Shown: piece by piece, positions 26,454 through 36,866 of the stretch
How positions within the stretch are numbered: position 1 is the first letter of the stretch
Layout of the letters: each line of letters starts with the position of its first letter
Source: Pseudomonas sp. G.S.17
Lineage (GTDB): Bacteria; Pseudomonadota; Gammaproteobacteria; Pseudomonadales; Pseudomonadaceae
DNA: 64,000 nt
Assembly (NCBI RefSeq): GCF_038096165.1
Contig: NZ_CP151076.1
Span: 4,585,501-4,649,500, forward strand
Direction: 5' to 3'
Notes under the pieces: generated by a model
Databases searched by the model: none
Seen by the model: only the letters and a program-made list of their open reading frames with translations
Told to the model about the DNA's origin: nothing
Translations under genes and position numbers: made by a program

Positions 26454-27538
26454 TAGCCATGTTCCTTCTCGAACTCTGCCATGTAGGCAATCAGCGCATT
26501 GACGGCGGTGATGTCCACGGCGTTATAGATGGAGGCACGCATGCCGCCGACCGAGCGGTGGCCCTTGAGGTTGAGCAGCCCGCGAGCGTCGGCACCGACC
26601 AGGAACGGCTTGTCCAGACGATCATCGGCAAGCCGGAACGGCACGTTCATCCACGAGCGATCGGACTTGTTGATCGGGTTGCTGTACAGGCCGCTGGCAT
26701 CGATGAAGTCATACAGCGTGCGCTGCTTGATTTCATTGAGCTTGCCGATGGCCTCGACGCCACCCTGCTCTTTCAGCCATTCGAACACCAGACCGGACAA
26801 GTACCAGGCCAGGGTTGGCGGGGTGTTGTACATCGAGCCGTTGTCGGCCGCGACCTTGTAATTGAGCATGGTCGGGCACAGCGAACGCGCGCGACCCAGC
26901 AGGTCTTCGCGAATGATCACCACCACCACGCCGCTCGGGCCGATGTTTTTCTGCGCGCCAGCGTAGATCATGCCGAAACGGGAGATATCCACCGGACGCG
27001 AAAGGATGTCCGAAGACATGTCGGCAACCAGCGGCACGTCACCGGTTTCCGGAATCCAGTTGAATTCCAGCCCGCCAATGGTTTCATTCGGCGCGTAATG
27101 CACGTAGGCCGCGTCTTTGGACAGCTGCCATTCGTTCTGACCGGGAATCGCGAAATAGTCGTAGGGCTTGGCGGTCGCGGCAACATTGACGTGGCCGTAA
27201 CGCGATGCCTCTTCGATGGCTTTCTGCGACCAGATACCGGTGTCGATATAGTCGGCGGTGCCTTCTTCAGGCAGCAGGTTCAGTGCAATCTGGGCGAACT
27301 GCTGACTGGCGCCGCCTTGCAGGAACAATACTTTGTAGTTCGAGGGAATCGTCAGGAGGTCGCGCAGATCCTGCTCGGCCTTGGTGGCAATGGAGACGAA
27401 TTCATCGCTGCGATGACTCATTTCCATGACGGACAGGCCTTTGCCATGCCAGTCCAGCAATTCCGCCTGGGCACGCAGCAGAACAGCTTCAGGTAGCGCA
27501 GCAGGACCTGCGCAGAAGTTAAAGGCTCGCTTGCTCAT
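26453..27538 (-). CDS. serC: Phosphoserine aminotransferase
   Basis: The 361-residue PLP enzyme makes 3-phosphoserine and also the 4-phosphohydroxythreonine of vitamin B6 synthesis. Motifs: FNFCAGPAALPEAVL, FLQGGASQQFA, NETIGGLEF, VADMSSDILSRP and the lysine in YAGAQKNIGPSGVVVV. The start is MSKRAFNF at 27538 rather than four codons upstream. It opens the known serC-pheA-hisC-tyrA/aroA-cmk-rpsA supraoperon; gyrA lies just upstream on the same strand, separated by a strong inverted repeat. Confidence 0.97.
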   Translation of the reverse strand: MSKRAFNFCAGPAALPEAVLLRAQAELLDWHGKGLSVMEMSHRSDEFVSIATKAEQDLRDLLTIPSNYKVLFLQGGASQQFAQIALNLLPEEGTADYIDTGIWSQKAIEEASRYGHVNVAATAKPYDYFAIPGQNEWQLSKDAAYVHYAPNETIGGLEFNWIPETGDVPLVADMSSDILSRPVDISRFGMIYAGAQKNIGPSGVVVVIIREDLLGRARSLCPTMLNYKVAADNGSMYNTPPTLAWYLSGLVFEWLKEQGGVEAIGKLNEIKQRTLYDFIDASGLYSNPINKSDRSWMNVPFRLADDRLDKPFLVGADARGLLNLKGHRSVGGMRASIYNAVDITAVNALIAYMAEFEKEHG

Positions 27539-27593
27539 ATCCACTCTCACTACGCGCTGATTTCTCAGGCTTGGGTCATTTGAAGTTGGAAGT

Positions 27594-27636
27594 GCCGAAG
27601 GCTGCGAACGGTTTTGAACCGTTCGCAGCCTTCGGC
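27594..27636. repeat. Perfect 20-base inverted repeat between gyrA and serC, repeat element and likely terminator
   Basis: GCCGAAGGCTGCGAACGGTT and its exact complement are separated by only TTG. The outer part (GCCGAAGGCTGCG ... CGCAGCCTTCGGC) is a dispersed Pseudomonas fluorescens repeat, by memory. It has no T run but could terminate or stabilise the gyrA transcript, 47 bases past its stop. Confidence 0.7.
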
Positions 27637-27682
27637 AACTCCTGCAGGAAACCCTTGGGATCCCTGCTATTTACACATCAGA

Positions 27683-30502
27683 TCAGCTCTGCGGTTCTTC
27701 GTCGTCCGGCGCGGCGTCGGCTTGCAGGTCGTCGCCGGCATCGCCTTCTTCTGCGATATCGAGGATTTCGCCTTCAATAGCGTCGCCTTCCAGCTCTTCA
27801 CCGTCCAGCTCAACGCCTTCGAGTTCTTCGCCTTCGACTTCCGATGGCTCCTGCACGCGCTCCAGACCGACCAGTTTTTCGTCGCTGGCCAGCTTGATCA
27901 GCGTGACGCCCTGGGTATTACGGCCCAGGCTGGAAACTTCGTCGACACGGGTACGAACCAGTGTGCCCTGATCGGAAATCAGCATGATTTCCTCGCCGTC
28001 GAGCACCTGAACCGCACCGACCAATCGGCCGTTACGTTCGTTGCTGACCATGGCGATAACGCCCTGACCGCCACGCTTGTATTCAGGGAACTCGGAGATC
28101 GCGGTGCGCTTGCCGAAACCACGTTCCGAAGCAGTGAGGATCTCGCTGCCTTCTTCCGGGATCAGCATGGAAATCAGCTTCTGCCCTGCTGGCAGACGCA
28201 TGCCGCGCACACCGCGAGCGGTACGGCCCATGGCGCGAACGTCGGATTCCTTGAAGCGCGTTACCTTGCCGCCGTCGGAGAACAGCATGATTTCCTGCTC
28301 GCCATCGGTAATGGCAGCGGAAATCAGGATGTCGCCTTCGTCCAGCTCCAGCGCGATGAGGCCGACGCTACGTTGACGGCTGAAAGCCACCAGCGGAGTT
28401 TTCTTGACGGTACCGTTGGCGGTGGACATGAAGATGAACGGCGCCTTCTTCTTGTCTGCGGCCTTGATACGCGCCTTGCGTTCTTCTTCGGTCTCGGTGC
28501 CCGCTTCACTCATATCGGCGTCGTCGATTTCGCCTTCGATGACCTCGCCTTCTTCCTCGTCAGCACGCTTGCGCATGGCTTCCAGGTCTACCGGCAGCAT
28601 GGTGGTGATGTATTCACCTTCGCTGAGCGGCAGCAGGTTGACCAGCGGACGTCCGCGCGCAGCACGGGAGGCTTCAGGGATTTCGTATGTCTTGAGCCAG
28701 TACACCTTGCCCTTGCTGGAGAACATCAGCAGTGTGGTGTGACTGTTGGCAACCAGCAGGTGAGCAATGTAGTCCTCATCCTTGACGCCGGTAGCCGATT
28801 TACCTTTACCGCCGCGACGCTGCGCCTGATAGACCGCCAATGGCTGGGTCTTGGCATAACCGCCGTGGGAAATGGTGACGACACGCTCTTCTTCGGTGAT
28901 CAAGTCACCCAGCGTCAGATCCAGGCGCGCATCGAGAATTTCGGTGCGGCGCACGTCGCCGTATTCGGCGCGGATCAGCTCCAGCTCTTCGCGGATGACT
29001 TCCATCAGACGCGTGGCGCTGTTGAGGATGCGCAGCAGTTCGCCGATCTGGGCCAGGATTTCCTGATACTCAGTCAGCAGTTTTTCGTGTTCCAGACCGG
29101 TCAGACGGTGCAGACGCAGCTCAAGGATCGCCTGAGCCTGTTCCGGCGACAGGAAATACTTGCCGTCACGCAGGCCGTATTGCGGATCAAGGTTGTCCGG
29201 GCGGCATGAATCGGCACCGGCACGCTCGACCATTTCCACTACGGCGCTGGATTCCCAGGCGGTGGAAATCAGCCCGATCTTGGCTTCAGCCGGCGTCGGC
29301 GAGGCCTTGATCAGGGCAATAACCGGATCGATGTTCGACAGGGCAACCGCCTGGCCTTCGAGCAAATGCCCACGTTCACGGGCTTTGCGCAGCTCAAACA
29401 CGGTACGACGGGTGACGACTTCGCGGCGGTGACGGACGAAGGCTTCGAGCAGATCCTTGAGGTTCAGGATTCGCGGGCGACCGTCGATCAACGCAACAAT
29501 GTTGATGCCGAACACCGCTTGCAGCTGGGTCTGGGCATAGAGGTTGTTGAGGATAACCTCAGGCACTTCGCCACGACGCAGCTCGATCACGACGCGCATA
29601 CCGTCTTTGTCGGACTCGTCACGCAGCTCGGTGATGCCTTCGAGTTTCTTCTCTTTAACCAGCTCGGCGATCTTCTCGATCAGGCGGGCCTTGTTCAGCT
29701 GGTACGGCAGCTCGGTGATGACGATCTGCTGGCGGCCACCGACCTTGTCGATGTCCTCCACCATCGAGCGGGCGCGCATATAAATGCGGCCACGACCGGT
29801 GCGATAGGCTTCGACGATACCGGCGCGACCGTTGATGATCGCGGCTGTCGGGAAGTCGGGGCCCGGAATGTATTGCATCAACTCGTCAATCGACAACTCG
29901 GGGTTGTCGATGAGCGCCAGGCAACCGTCGATGACTTCGCCGAGGTTGTGCGGCGGAATGTTGGTCGCCATGCCCACGGCAATACCGCTGGAACCGTTGA
30001 CCAGCAGGTTGGGAATACGGGTTGGCATGACCGCGGGGATCATTTCCGTGCCGTCGTAGTTCGGCACCCAGTCCACGGTTTCTTTATGCAGGTCAGCCAG
30101 CAGCTCGTGCGCCAGCTTGGTCATGCGCACTTCGGTGTATCGCATGGCGGCGGCGTTGTCGCCGTCCACCGAACCGAAGTTGCCCTGACCGTCTACCAGC
30201 AGGTAGCGCAGCGAGAACGGCTGCGCCATACGAACGATGGTGTCATAGACAGCGGTGTCGCCGTGCGGGTGGTACTTACCGATAACGTCACCGACCACAC
30301 GGGCGGATTTCTTGTACGGCTTGTTCCAGTCGTTACCCAGCTCGCTCATCGCGAACAGCACACGCCGGTGCACGGGCTTCAAGCCATCGCGCGCATCCGG
30401 CAATGCCCGACCCACAATTACGCTCATTGCGTAGTCGAGGTAGGACTGCTTCAGCTCGTCTTCGATATTGACCGGGAGGATTTCTTTGGCCAGTTCGCCC
30501 AT
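27683..30502 (-). CDS. gyrA: DNA gyrase subunit A
   Basis: The 939-residue topoisomerase subunit has the catalytic tyrosine in [10 protein letters not shown] near residue 122 and the quinolone region [20 protein letters not shown], with Thr83 and Asp87 as in wild-type P. aeruginosa. The C-terminal domain holds beta-pinwheel repeats, including the GyrA-box QRRGGKGK. A lysine/glutamate-rich insert of about 45 residues ([20 protein letters not shown] onwards) and an acidic tail [20 protein letters not shown] are present. The start is [12 protein letters not shown] at 30502; the open frame extends 35 residues beyond. No known quinolone resistance change is visible. Confidence 0.98.
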   Translation of the reverse strand: MGELAKEILPVNIEDELKQSYLDYAMSVIVGRALPDARDGLKPVHRRVLFAMSELGNDWNKPYKKSARVVGDVIGKYHPHGDTAVYDTIVRMAQPFSLRYLLVDGQGNFGSVDGDNAAAMRYTEVRMTKLAHELLADLHKETVDWVPNYDGTEMIPAVMPTRIPNLLVNGSSGIAVGMATNIPPHNLGEVIDGCLALIDNPELSIDELMQYIPGPDFPTAAIINGRAGIVEAYRTGRGRIYMRARSMVEDIDKVGGRQQIVITELPYQLNKARLIEKIAELVKEKKLEGITELRDESDKDGMRVVIELRRGEVPEVILNNLYAQTQLQAVFGINIVALIDGRPRILNLKDLLEAFVRHRREVVTRRTVFELRKARERGHLLEGQAVALSNIDPVIALIKASPTPAEAKIGLISTAWESSAVVEMVERAGADSCRPDNLDPQYGLRDGKYFLSPEQAQAILELRLHRLTGLEHEKLLTEYQEILAQIGELLRILNSATRLMEVIREELELIRAEYGDVRRTEILDARLDLTLGDLITEEERVVTISHGGYAKTQPLAVYQAQRRGGKGKSATGVKDEDYIAHLLVANSHTTLLMFSSKGKVYWLKTYEIPEASRAARGRPLVNLLPLSEGEYITTMLPVDLEAMRKRADEEEGEVIEGEIDDADMSEAGTETEEERKARIKAADKKKAPFIFMSTANGTVKKTPLVAFSRQRSVGLIALELDEGDILISAAITDGEQEIMLFSDGGKVTRFKESDVRAMGRTARGVRGMRLPAGQKLISMLIPEEGSEILTASERGFGKRTAISEFPEYKRGGQGVIAMVSNERNGRLVGAVQVLDGEEIMLISDQGTLVRTRVDEVSSLGRNTQGVTLIKLASDEKLVGLERVQEPSEVEGEELEGVELDGEELEGDAIEGEILDIAEEGDAGDDLQADAAPDDEEPQS

Positions 30503-30807
30503 GAGAAGCCTGATTCCTTTTTCTGGTGAAACTTCGTCACATCCATGCGGGACGAACGAAGCTCGCCGCTGCTGGCATTTGCCTGGCAACGACTTACGAC
30601 AAATCAACGAGTTAAGCTCTGGATCTGCGCAGTAAGGGCGGCTACGGATAGCACCCTTGGAAACCGCCGGATGTTACCACAAACGCCGCCACGCACCTAT
30701 CCTTTGGAAGCCCTGAAAATGAGCCATGGCCCTGTAAGACGCCTGAGAATCGCTTACAGGACCGCATAGCCCCCTCAGGACAAACGACTGATGGCGCAAC
30801 AAAGCAC
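30503..30807. other. Intergenic region between gyrA and mtnA with a hairpin
   Basis: These 305 bases contain no gene I can support. CCTGTAAG (30731-30738) and CTTACAGG (30753-30760) are perfect 8-base arms around 14 bases, about 50 bases past the mtnA stop, a possible terminator or regulator site. The gyrA promoter must also lie here. Confidence 0.4.
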
Positions 30808-31884
30808 TCAATGCAGGCGTTTGCGGCACATCAATTGAGTCATTTTCGCGGCATCCGGACGTTCGACGATGCCCTTTTCAGTCACGATCGCGTCAATCAG
30901 GTCAGCGGGGGTCACATCAAAAACGGGATTGAACGCATCAACATCCGCGCCAACCCGCTGCCCACCTATTTCCAGCAGTTCGCGACCCTCGCGCTCTTCG
31001 ATGACGATGTCTTCGCCGCTGGCGGTGTCCATGTCGATGGTCGAACTCGGCGCAACGACCATGAAGCGCACGCCGTGATGCATGGCGGCCACGGCCAGTT
31101 GGTACGTGCCGATCTTGTTCGCCACGTCACCATTGGCAGTAATCCGGTCCGCGCCGACAATCACCCAGGTGATGCCTTTGGTGCGCATCAGGTGTGCGGC
31201 GGCGGAATCGGCGTTGAGGGTCACGGGAATGCCTTCGTTGGCCAGCTCCCAGGCGGTGAGTCGCGAACCTTGCAGCCATGGCCGGGTTTCATCGGCGTAG
31301 ACACGCTCAATCATGCCTTCCAGGTACGCCGCACGAATCACGCCCAGAGCGGTACCGAAACCACCCGTGGCCAGTGCGCCGGTATTGCAGTGAGTCAGGA
31401 CGGTTTGCAGATTGCCTTGATGCTTGCGAATCAGATCGGCGCCCAGTTGCGCCATGGTCAGGTTGGCTTCCCGATCACTCAGGTGAATCGCCACCGCCTC
31501 GGCTTCCAGCGCCTGCAGTGCGTCATTGCTGTCTTTGACGCGCTGCAGGCGATCACGCATGCGATTCAGCGCCCAGAACAGATTGACTGCCGTAGGTCGC
31601 GAATCCGCCAGCACCTGAAAATCTTCCTCCAGCGCAGCCACCCAATCGCCGCCTGCCGCAATCCGCGCACGCGCGCCCAATACGACGCCATAGGCGGCGC
31701 TGATACCGATTGCCGGCGCGCCACGTACCACCATCGAGCGAATCGCCTCGGCGACGCCCGCGGCACTGGTATAGGCCAGCCAGATTTCCTGGAACGGCAG
31801 AACCCGCTGATCCAGCAGATGAAGAGCGTCATCCCGCCAATCGATGGCTTTCACCTTCTCCGCAGCCATAAGTCGATCGCGCAT
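30808..31884 (-). CDS. mtnA: S-methyl-5-thioribose-1-phosphate isomerase
   Basis: The 358-residue protein is of the eIF2B-like fold. Visible motifs are [18 protein letters not shown] near residue 55, [19 protein letters not shown] with the catalytic cysteine, the aspartate region [19 protein letters not shown], and [12 protein letters not shown]. It isomerises methylthioribose-1-phosphate to the ribulose form in methionine salvage. The start [12 protein letters not shown] at 31884 has GGGGTG upstream. It is divergent from the methylthioadenosine deaminase gene, 119 bases away, and both handle methylthioadenosine breakdown. Confidence 0.95.
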   Translation of the reverse strand: MRDRLMAAEKVKAIDWRDDALHLLDQRVLPFQEIWLAYTSAAGVAEAIRSMVVRGAPAIGISAAYGVVLGARARIAAGGDWVAALEEDFQVLADSRPTAVNLFWALNRMRDRLQRVKDSNDALQALEAEAVAIHLSDREANLTMAQLGADLIRKHQGNLQTVLTHCNTGALATGGFGTALGVIRAAYLEGMIERVYADETRPWLQGSRLTAWELANEGIPVTLNADSAAAHLMRTKGITWVIVGADRITANGDVANKIGTYQLAVAAMHHGVRFMVVAPSSTIDMDTASGEDIVIEEREGRELLEIGGQRVGADVDAFNPVFDVTPADLIDAIVTEKGIVERPDAAKMTQLMCRKRLH

Positions 31885-32003
31885 TGCACACCCCATACTA
31901 AAAACCAATGCCGGACACCAAAAGCCGCCGATTATAGCGAGCCGCCCGCGAAGACGCTCGGGTATACTTCGCCGTCCCTGTAATAAGCTCTGGAAACCCA
32001 GTC

Positions 32004-33344
32004 ATGCTCAACCCCTCAGCGCCCCTCGATCTCCTGCTCCTGCCCACCTGGCTGGTGCCGGTCGAACCTGCTGGCGTGGTGCTCAAGGAGCACGGCCTGG
32101 GTATTCGCGATGGCTGTATCGTTTATATCGGTCCCCGCGCCGAAGCGATGAAGCAAACGACGCTGGAAACCCTGGAATTGCCGGGCATGTTGCTCAGCCC
32201 CGGCTTGATCAACGCCCACGGCCACGCGGCGATGACGCTGTTTCGTGGCCTGGCCGACGACTTGCCTTTGATGACCTGGCTGGAAGAACACATCTGGCCC
32301 GCCGAAGGCAAATGGGTCAACGAAGACTTTGTTCGCGACGGCACCGATCTGGCGATTGCCGAGCAGATAAAAGGTGGCATCACCTGTTTCTCGGACATGT
32401 ACTTCTTCCCGAAAGTTGCCGCCGATCGCGTGCATATCAGCGGCATGCGCGCGCAAATCACCGTACCGGTGCTGGATTTCCCGATTCCTGGCGCCCGCAC
32501 CACCGACGAAGCACTGCACACCGGCGTCGAGCTGTTCAACGACCTGATCCATCACCCGCGCATAACAGTCGCATTCGGCCCCCACGCGCCGTACACCATC
32601 GGCGATGACAACCTGGAGAAGATCCGGGTCATCGCCGATGAACTCGACGCGATGATTCAGATGCATGTTCACGAAACGGCCTTTGAAGTCGGGCAAGCTG
32701 TTGAGCTGACCGGCGAGCGGCCGCTGGCCCGCCTGAACCGCCTGGGCATGCTCGGGCCGCGCTTTCAGGCTGTGCACATGACCCAAATCAGCGATGAGGA
32801 CATGGCTTTGCTAGTAGAAAGCAACTCCAGCGTCATTCATTGCCCTGAGTCGAACCTGAAACTGGCCAGCGGTTTCTGCCCGGTCGAACGTCTGTGGCAG
32901 GCTGGCGTCAATGTAGCTGTGGGCACCGATGGCGCGGCGAGCAACAACGATCTGGATTTGCTGGGCGAAACCCGCACCGCAGCGCTGTTGGCGAAAGCGG
33001 TCGCTGGCTCTGCCACGGCGCTGGACGCCCATCGCGCCTTGCGCATGGCCACGCTGAATGGCGCGCGCGCGTTGGGTATTGCGCAGGTCACCGGCTCGCT
33101 GGAGATCGGCAAGGCGGCAGATATCGTCGCCTTCGATCTGAGCGGCCTGGCCCAGCAGCCGATTTACGATCCGGTCTCGCAGCTTATATACGCCACCGGC
33201 CGTGATTGCGTCAGTCATGTCTGGGTGGCCGGCCAGCAGTTGCTGGAAAACCGCCGCTTGACGCGCATGGATGAACAGGCGCTGTGCGAAACCGCCAAAG
33301 CCTGGGGCCAGCGCATTTCAGGCCACACCGGCCACACCGAATAA
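32004..33344 (+). CDS. mtaD: 5'-methylthioadenosine/S-adenosylhomocysteine deaminase
   Basis: This 446-residue amidohydrolase (TIM barrel) has the metal motif [20 protein letters not shown] near residue 70, [12 protein letters not shown], the metal histidines [35 protein letters not shown] and [17 protein letters not shown]. Methylthioadenosine is deaminated to methylthioinosine, the Pseudomonas route to recycle it (PA3170-type, from memory). It is divergent from mtnA and followed on the same strand by ubiG. Confidence 0.93.
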   Translation: MLNPSAPLDLLLLPTWLVPVEPAGVVLKEHGLGIRDGCIVYIGPRAEAMKQTTLETLELPGMLLSPGLINAHGHAAMTLFRGLADDLPLMTWLEEHIWPAEGKWVNEDFVRDGTDLAIAEQIKGGITCFSDMYFFPKVAADRVHISGMRAQITVPVLDFPIPGARTTDEALHTGVELFNDLIHHPRITVAFGPHAPYTIGDDNLEKIRVIADELDAMIQMHVHETAFEVGQAVELTGERPLARLNRLGMLGPRFQAVHMTQISDEDMALLVESNSSVIHCPESNLKLASGFCPVERLWQAGVNVAVGTDGAASNNDLDLLGETRTAALLAKAVAGSATALDAHRALRMATLNGARALGIAQVTGSLEIGKAADIVAFDLSGLAQQPIYDPVSQLIYATGRDCVSHVWVAGQQLLENRRLTRMDEQALCETAKAWGQRISGHTGHTE

Positions 33345-33407
33345 AGCCGAGCTGGCGACACAACTGCCAGCCGGCGACACGATTTTTCAAGTTTAAGAGG
33401 ACTTCCC

Positions 33408-34106
33408 ATGAGCAACGTCGACCACGCTGAAATCGCCAAATTCGAAGCCTTGGCCCATCGCTGGTGGGATCGCAACAGCGAATTCAAGCCGCTGCACGAT
33501 ATCAATCCACTGCGCGTGAACTGGATCGACGAGCGCGTCAATCTGGCCGGCAAGAAGGTGCTCGACGTCGGCTGTGGCGGCGGCATTCTCAGTGAAGCCA
33601 TGGCCCTGCGCGGCGCGACGGTTACCGGTATCGACATGGGCGAAGCGCCGCTGGCGGTGGCTCGACTGCACCAGCTGGAGTCCGGCGTCAGCGTCGAATA
33701 TCGGCAGATCACCGCCGAAGACCTGGCCGAGGAGCTGCCGGAGCAGTTCGACGTGGTGACCTGCCTGGAAATGCTGGAACACGTGCCTGATCCCTCCTCG
33801 GTGATCCGCGCCTGTTTCCGCATGGTCAAACCCGGCGGCCAGGTGTTCTTCTCGACCATCAACCGCAATCCCAAGGCGTATCTGTTCGCCATTGTCGGCG
33901 CTGAATACATCATGGGCCTGCTGCCGCGCGGCACTCACGATTTCAAGAAATTCATTCGCCCTTCCGAACTGGGTGCGTGGAGCCGTGCTGCCGGCCTGCA
34001 GGTCAAGGACATCATCGGCCTGACTTACAACCCGCTGACCAAGCATTACAAGCTGGCGTCGGATGTCGACGTCAACTACATGATTCAGACCCTGCGGGAG
34101 GCGTAA
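33408..34106 (+). CDS. ubiG: Ubiquinone biosynthesis O-methyltransferase
   Basis: The 232-residue SAM-dependent methyltransferase has [20 protein letters not shown] at the N-terminus, the SAM loop [20 protein letters not shown] near residue 50, [16 protein letters not shown] and [19 protein letters not shown]. It performs both O-methylation steps of ubiquinone synthesis. AAGAGG precedes the ATG. It forms a tight pair with mupP (3 bases between stop and start). Confidence 0.97.
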   Translation: MSNVDHAEIAKFEALAHRWWDRNSEFKPLHDINPLRVNWIDERVNLAGKKVLDVGCGGGILSEAMALRGATVTGIDMGEAPLAVARLHQLESGVSVEYRQITAEDLAEELPEQFDVVTCLEMLEHVPDPSSVIRACFRMVKPGGQVFFSTINRNPKAYLFAIVGAEYIMGLLPRGTHDFKKFIRPSELGAWSRAAGLQVKDIIGLTYNPLTKHYKLASDVDVNYMIQTLREA

Positions 34107-34109
34107 GCC

Positions 34110-34781
34110 ATGCGTTTGAGAGCGGTTCTATTCGACATGGACGGCACCCTGCTCGACACCGCTCCGGACTTCATCGCCATCTGTCAGGCGATGTTGGCGG
34201 AACGCGGCCTGCCGGCGGTAGACGACAAGCTGATTCGTGACGAGGTTTCCGGCGGCGCCAAGGCGATGGTCGCCGCGACGTTCGCCCTGTCGCCCAACGC
34301 CGAAGAGTTCGAGGCGCTGCGCCTGGAGTTCCTTGAACGCTATCAGCGCGACTGCGCGGTCCACAGCAAACTGTTCGATGGCATGGCCGAGCTGTTGGCG
34401 GACATCGAGAAAGCCAATCTGATCTGGGGCGTTGTCACCAACAAACCGGTGCGTTTCGCCCAGCCGATCATGGAACAGCTTGGGCTGGCGGAACGCTCGG
34501 CACTGCTGATCTGCCCGGATCACGTCACCCACAGCAAACCCCATCCGGAACCGCTGATCCTGGCCTGCAAGATGCTCGACCTGGACCCGGCCAGCGTGCT
34601 GTTTGTCGGTGACGACCTGCGTGACATCGAATCCGGTCGCGATGCGGGTACCAAAACCGCCGCCGTGCGCTACGGCTATATCCATCCGCATGACAATCCC
34701 GATCATTGGGGTGCGGATGTAGTGGTCGATCATCCGCTGGACCTGCGCAAGGTGCTGGATAACGCGTTGTGCGGGTGCTGA
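34110..34781 (+). CDS. mupP: N-acetylmuramic acid 6-phosphate phosphatase, HAD family
   Basis: This 223-residue HAD phosphatase has the nucleophile motif [24 protein letters not shown], the lysine region [14 protein letters not shown] and [16 protein letters not shown] gph-like phosphoglycolate phosphatase would have the same motifs; the position immediately after ubiG and before a YciK-like gene is that of mupP in P. aeruginosa/P. putida (established, from memory). MupP dephosphorylates MurNAc-6-phosphate in peptidoglycan recycling and its loss raises beta-lactam susceptibility. Confidence 0.86.
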   Translation: MRLRAVLFDMDGTLLDTAPDFIAICQAMLAERGLPAVDDKLIRDEVSGGAKAMVAATFALSPNAEEFEALRLEFLERYQRDCAVHSKLFDGMAELLADIEKANLIWGVVTNKPVRFAQPIMEQLGLAERSALLICPDHVTHSKPHPEPLILACKMLDLDPASVLFVGDDLRDIESGRDAGTKTAAVRYGYIHPHDNPDHWGADVVVDHPLDLRKVLDNALCGC

Positions 34782-34803
34782 GGCTCATTTGAATGCAAGA
34801 TCC

Positions 34804-34892
34804 GTTGGAGCGAGGCTTGCCCGCGAATCGGCCGTAGGAGCGACTTAGTCGCGAAGGCGTCATTTGCCCTCCCGGCTAAAGCCGGTCCTACA
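34804..34892. repeat. Cluster of short Pseudomonas-type palindromic repeats
   Basis: Three units lie together: GTTGGAGCGAGGCTTGCCCG, GTAGGAGCGACTTAGTCGCG, and CCCGGCTAAAGCCGGTCCTA. All are variants of the 'tgtaggagcg...cgcga' repeats that also occur near 49.8, 51.1 and 62.6 kb in this window. The function is unknown. Confidence 0.75.
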
Positions 34893-34947
34893 GCGAGCCT
34901 TGCGTCAACGGAGTAATTTCGTCGCGTACGAATTAAAGAGGTAACCC

Positions 34948-35688
34948 ATGTTCGATTACTCCCCTCGTCCTGACCTGCTGACCGGTCGGATAATTCTTAT
35001 TACCGGTGCCGGTCGCGGCATTGGTGCAGCTGCTGCCAAAACCTACGCGGCCCACGGCGCGACCGTGCTGCTGCTGGGCAAGACCGAAGCCAATCTGACT
35101 CAGGTCTATGACGAGATCGAAGCGGCTGGCCATCCCCAACCGGTGGTAATCCCGTTCAACCTGGAAACTGCCCAGCCTCATCAATACGATGAACTGGCAG
35201 CGATGATCGAAACTGAATTCGGTCACCTGGACGGCCTGCTGCACAATGCGTCGATCATCGGCCCGCGCACGCCGCTGGAGCAGCTGTCCGGCGAGAACTT
35301 CATGCGTGTCATGCAGATCAACGTCAACGCGATGTTCATGCTGACCAGCACGCTGTTGCCACTGCTTAAACTGTCCACGGATGCGTCGGTGGTGTTCACC
35401 TCCAGCAGCGTCGGACGCAAGGGTCGTGCTTACTGGGGCGCTTATGGCGTGTCCAAGTTCGCCACTGAAGGCCTGATGCAAACCCTCGCCGACGAACTCG
35501 ACACCGTCGCGGCGGTGCGCTCCAACAGCATCAACCCCGGCGGAACCCGCACCAGCATGCGCGCCCATGCCTATCCCGCCGAAAACCCGCTGAATAACCC
35601 GACGCCCGAAGAAATCATGCCGGTCTATCTGTACCTGATGGGTCCCGACAGCACAGGGGTAAACGGCCAGGCTTACAACGCCCAATAA
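34948..35688 (+). CDS. yciK: YciK-type short-chain dehydrogenase
   Basis: The 246-residue SDR has the NAD(P) loop ITGAGRGIGAAAAKTYAA near residue 19, LLHNASIIGPRTPLE, the catalytic serine in FTSSSVGRKGRAYW and tyrosine-lysine in GAYGVSKFATEG, and NPGGTRTSMRAHAYPAE. It is very close to E. coli YciK, whose substrate is unknown. It is the fourth gene on this strand (mtaD, ubiG, mupP, yciK), separated from mupP by a repeat cluster. AGAGGTAACCC precedes the ATG. Confidence 0.9.
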   Translation: MFDYSPRPDLLTGRIILITGAGRGIGAAAAKTYAAHGATVLLLGKTEANLTQVYDEIEAAGHPQPVVIPFNLETAQPHQYDELAAMIETEFGHLDGLLHNASIIGPRTPLEQLSGENFMRVMQINVNAMFMLTSTLLPLLKLSTDASVVFTSSSVGRKGRAYWGAYGVSKFATEGLMQTLADELDTVAAVRSNSINPGGTRTSMRAHAYPAENPLNNPTPEEIMPVYLYLMGPDSTGVNGQAYNAQ

Positions 35689-35921
35689 ACCGTTTGATCA
35701 ACAATGATTACAGGCATTTGCCCGGGCACACATTACCCCGGCAAGTGCCAGTCAAATATCTGGCTCACTCTTACTGTCATTTAACTGTCGCCTGACGACC
35801 AGCCTTTGGCAATTCGGTTCAATATCTATCTGAACTCAAAGTCATATATATAAATGAACTTGATTGCATAAGTTTCGCTCTAACCGAGCCAAGCCAGCAA
35901 TATGTGCTGAGGAGTGAGACC

Positions 35922-36863
35922 ATGATTTCTCCTACCCAGACCAACAATACCAACGCTATTGATTTCGACGCCGCCAAATTGCAACGACTGGGTTTTTGTA
36001 ATAGGCAAAGTCAACACATCGTACCGCCGCCTGTCGACTTGCCCCAGTTGATACATCAACTCGGCCTGCATTTACAGACCAGTCTGGAAGTGGAACGGGT
36101 CCTCTCGATTTTTTTTCAAGGCGTGCAGCGCTGGATGTCCCTCAGTGCACTGACCTATGACCACCGTGACAGCGATTTGCATCTGCAGCTCGGCGAACGC
36201 TCGCATCACAGCGCGAACTACAGCCTGAGTAACGAAGGCGAATACCTGGGAACCCTGCTGTTCCAGCGTAACCAACGGTTTACCGAGCAAGAGCTCGCAG
36301 ACCTTGAGTCGCTGCTGGCCTGCCTGCTGTTCCCGATGCGTAATGCGCTGCTGTACCGCTCTGCCACGCAGAGCGCCCTGCGCGATCCGTTGACCGGTGC
36401 GGGTAACCGGATTGCGATGGACCAGACCCTGTCTCGGGAAATCGAAGTCGCCCGTCGCCACAAGCAGCCGTTGTCGTTGCTGATGCTGGACATCGACCAC
36501 TTCAAGCAGGTCAACGATACTTACGGGCATTCCTCGGGTGATGAAGTACTCAAGGCTATTTCACTGGCGATCAAAGGGCAGCTGCGCAATATCGACCGGG
36601 TCTTCCGCTACGGCGGTGAAGAGTTCCTGATTGTGCTGTCGAACACCGGCCGCGAATCCGCGGCAATGATCGGTGAACGCCTGCGTCAGGCTTCGCACGA
36701 CTTGATCTACCCGATTCTGGACCATCCGCTGGAGCTGACCGTCAGCCTCGGATGTTCGACACTGCTGCCGGCAGAGTCTGCCGACAGCCTGTTGCGTCGT
36801 GCCGATGCCGCGCTCTATGTCGCAAAGCGCGAAGGCCGTAATCGGCTGGCCATGGCAAGTTAA
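35922..36863 (+). CDS. Diguanylate cyclase (GGDEF)
   Basis: The 313-residue protein has an N-terminal GAF-like region (residues about 40-145) without obvious membrane helices. The GGDEF domain includes DPLTGAGNRIAMDQTL, LLMLDIDHFKQVNDTYGHSS, RYGGEEFLIVLSNTG (active GGEEF) and ADAALYVAKREGRNRL. An RNID I-site lies exactly five residues before GGEEF, so product inhibition by c-di-GMP is expected. The start ATG 35922 is preceded by GAGGAG. It converges with the TenA-like gene. Confidence 0.93.
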   Translation: MISPTQTNNTNAIDFDAAKLQRLGFCNRQSQHIVPPPVDLPQLIHQLGLHLQTSLEVERVLSIFFQGVQRWMSLSALTYDHRDSDLHLQLGERSHHSANYSLSNEGEYLGTLLFQRNQRFTEQELADLESLLACLLFPMRNALLYRSATQSALRDPLTGAGNRIAMDQTLSREIEVARRHKQPLSLLMLDIDHFKQVNDTYGHSSGDEVLKAISLAIKGQLRNIDRVFRYGGEEFLIVLSNTGRESAAMIGERLRQASHDLIYPILDHPLELTVSLGCSTLLPAESADSLLRRADAALYVAKREGRNRLAMAS

Positions 36864-36866
36864 TCC

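Noticed and set aside
27614..29209. 531-codon plus-strand frame
   Set aside because: It is antisense to gyrA and has no recognisable domain.
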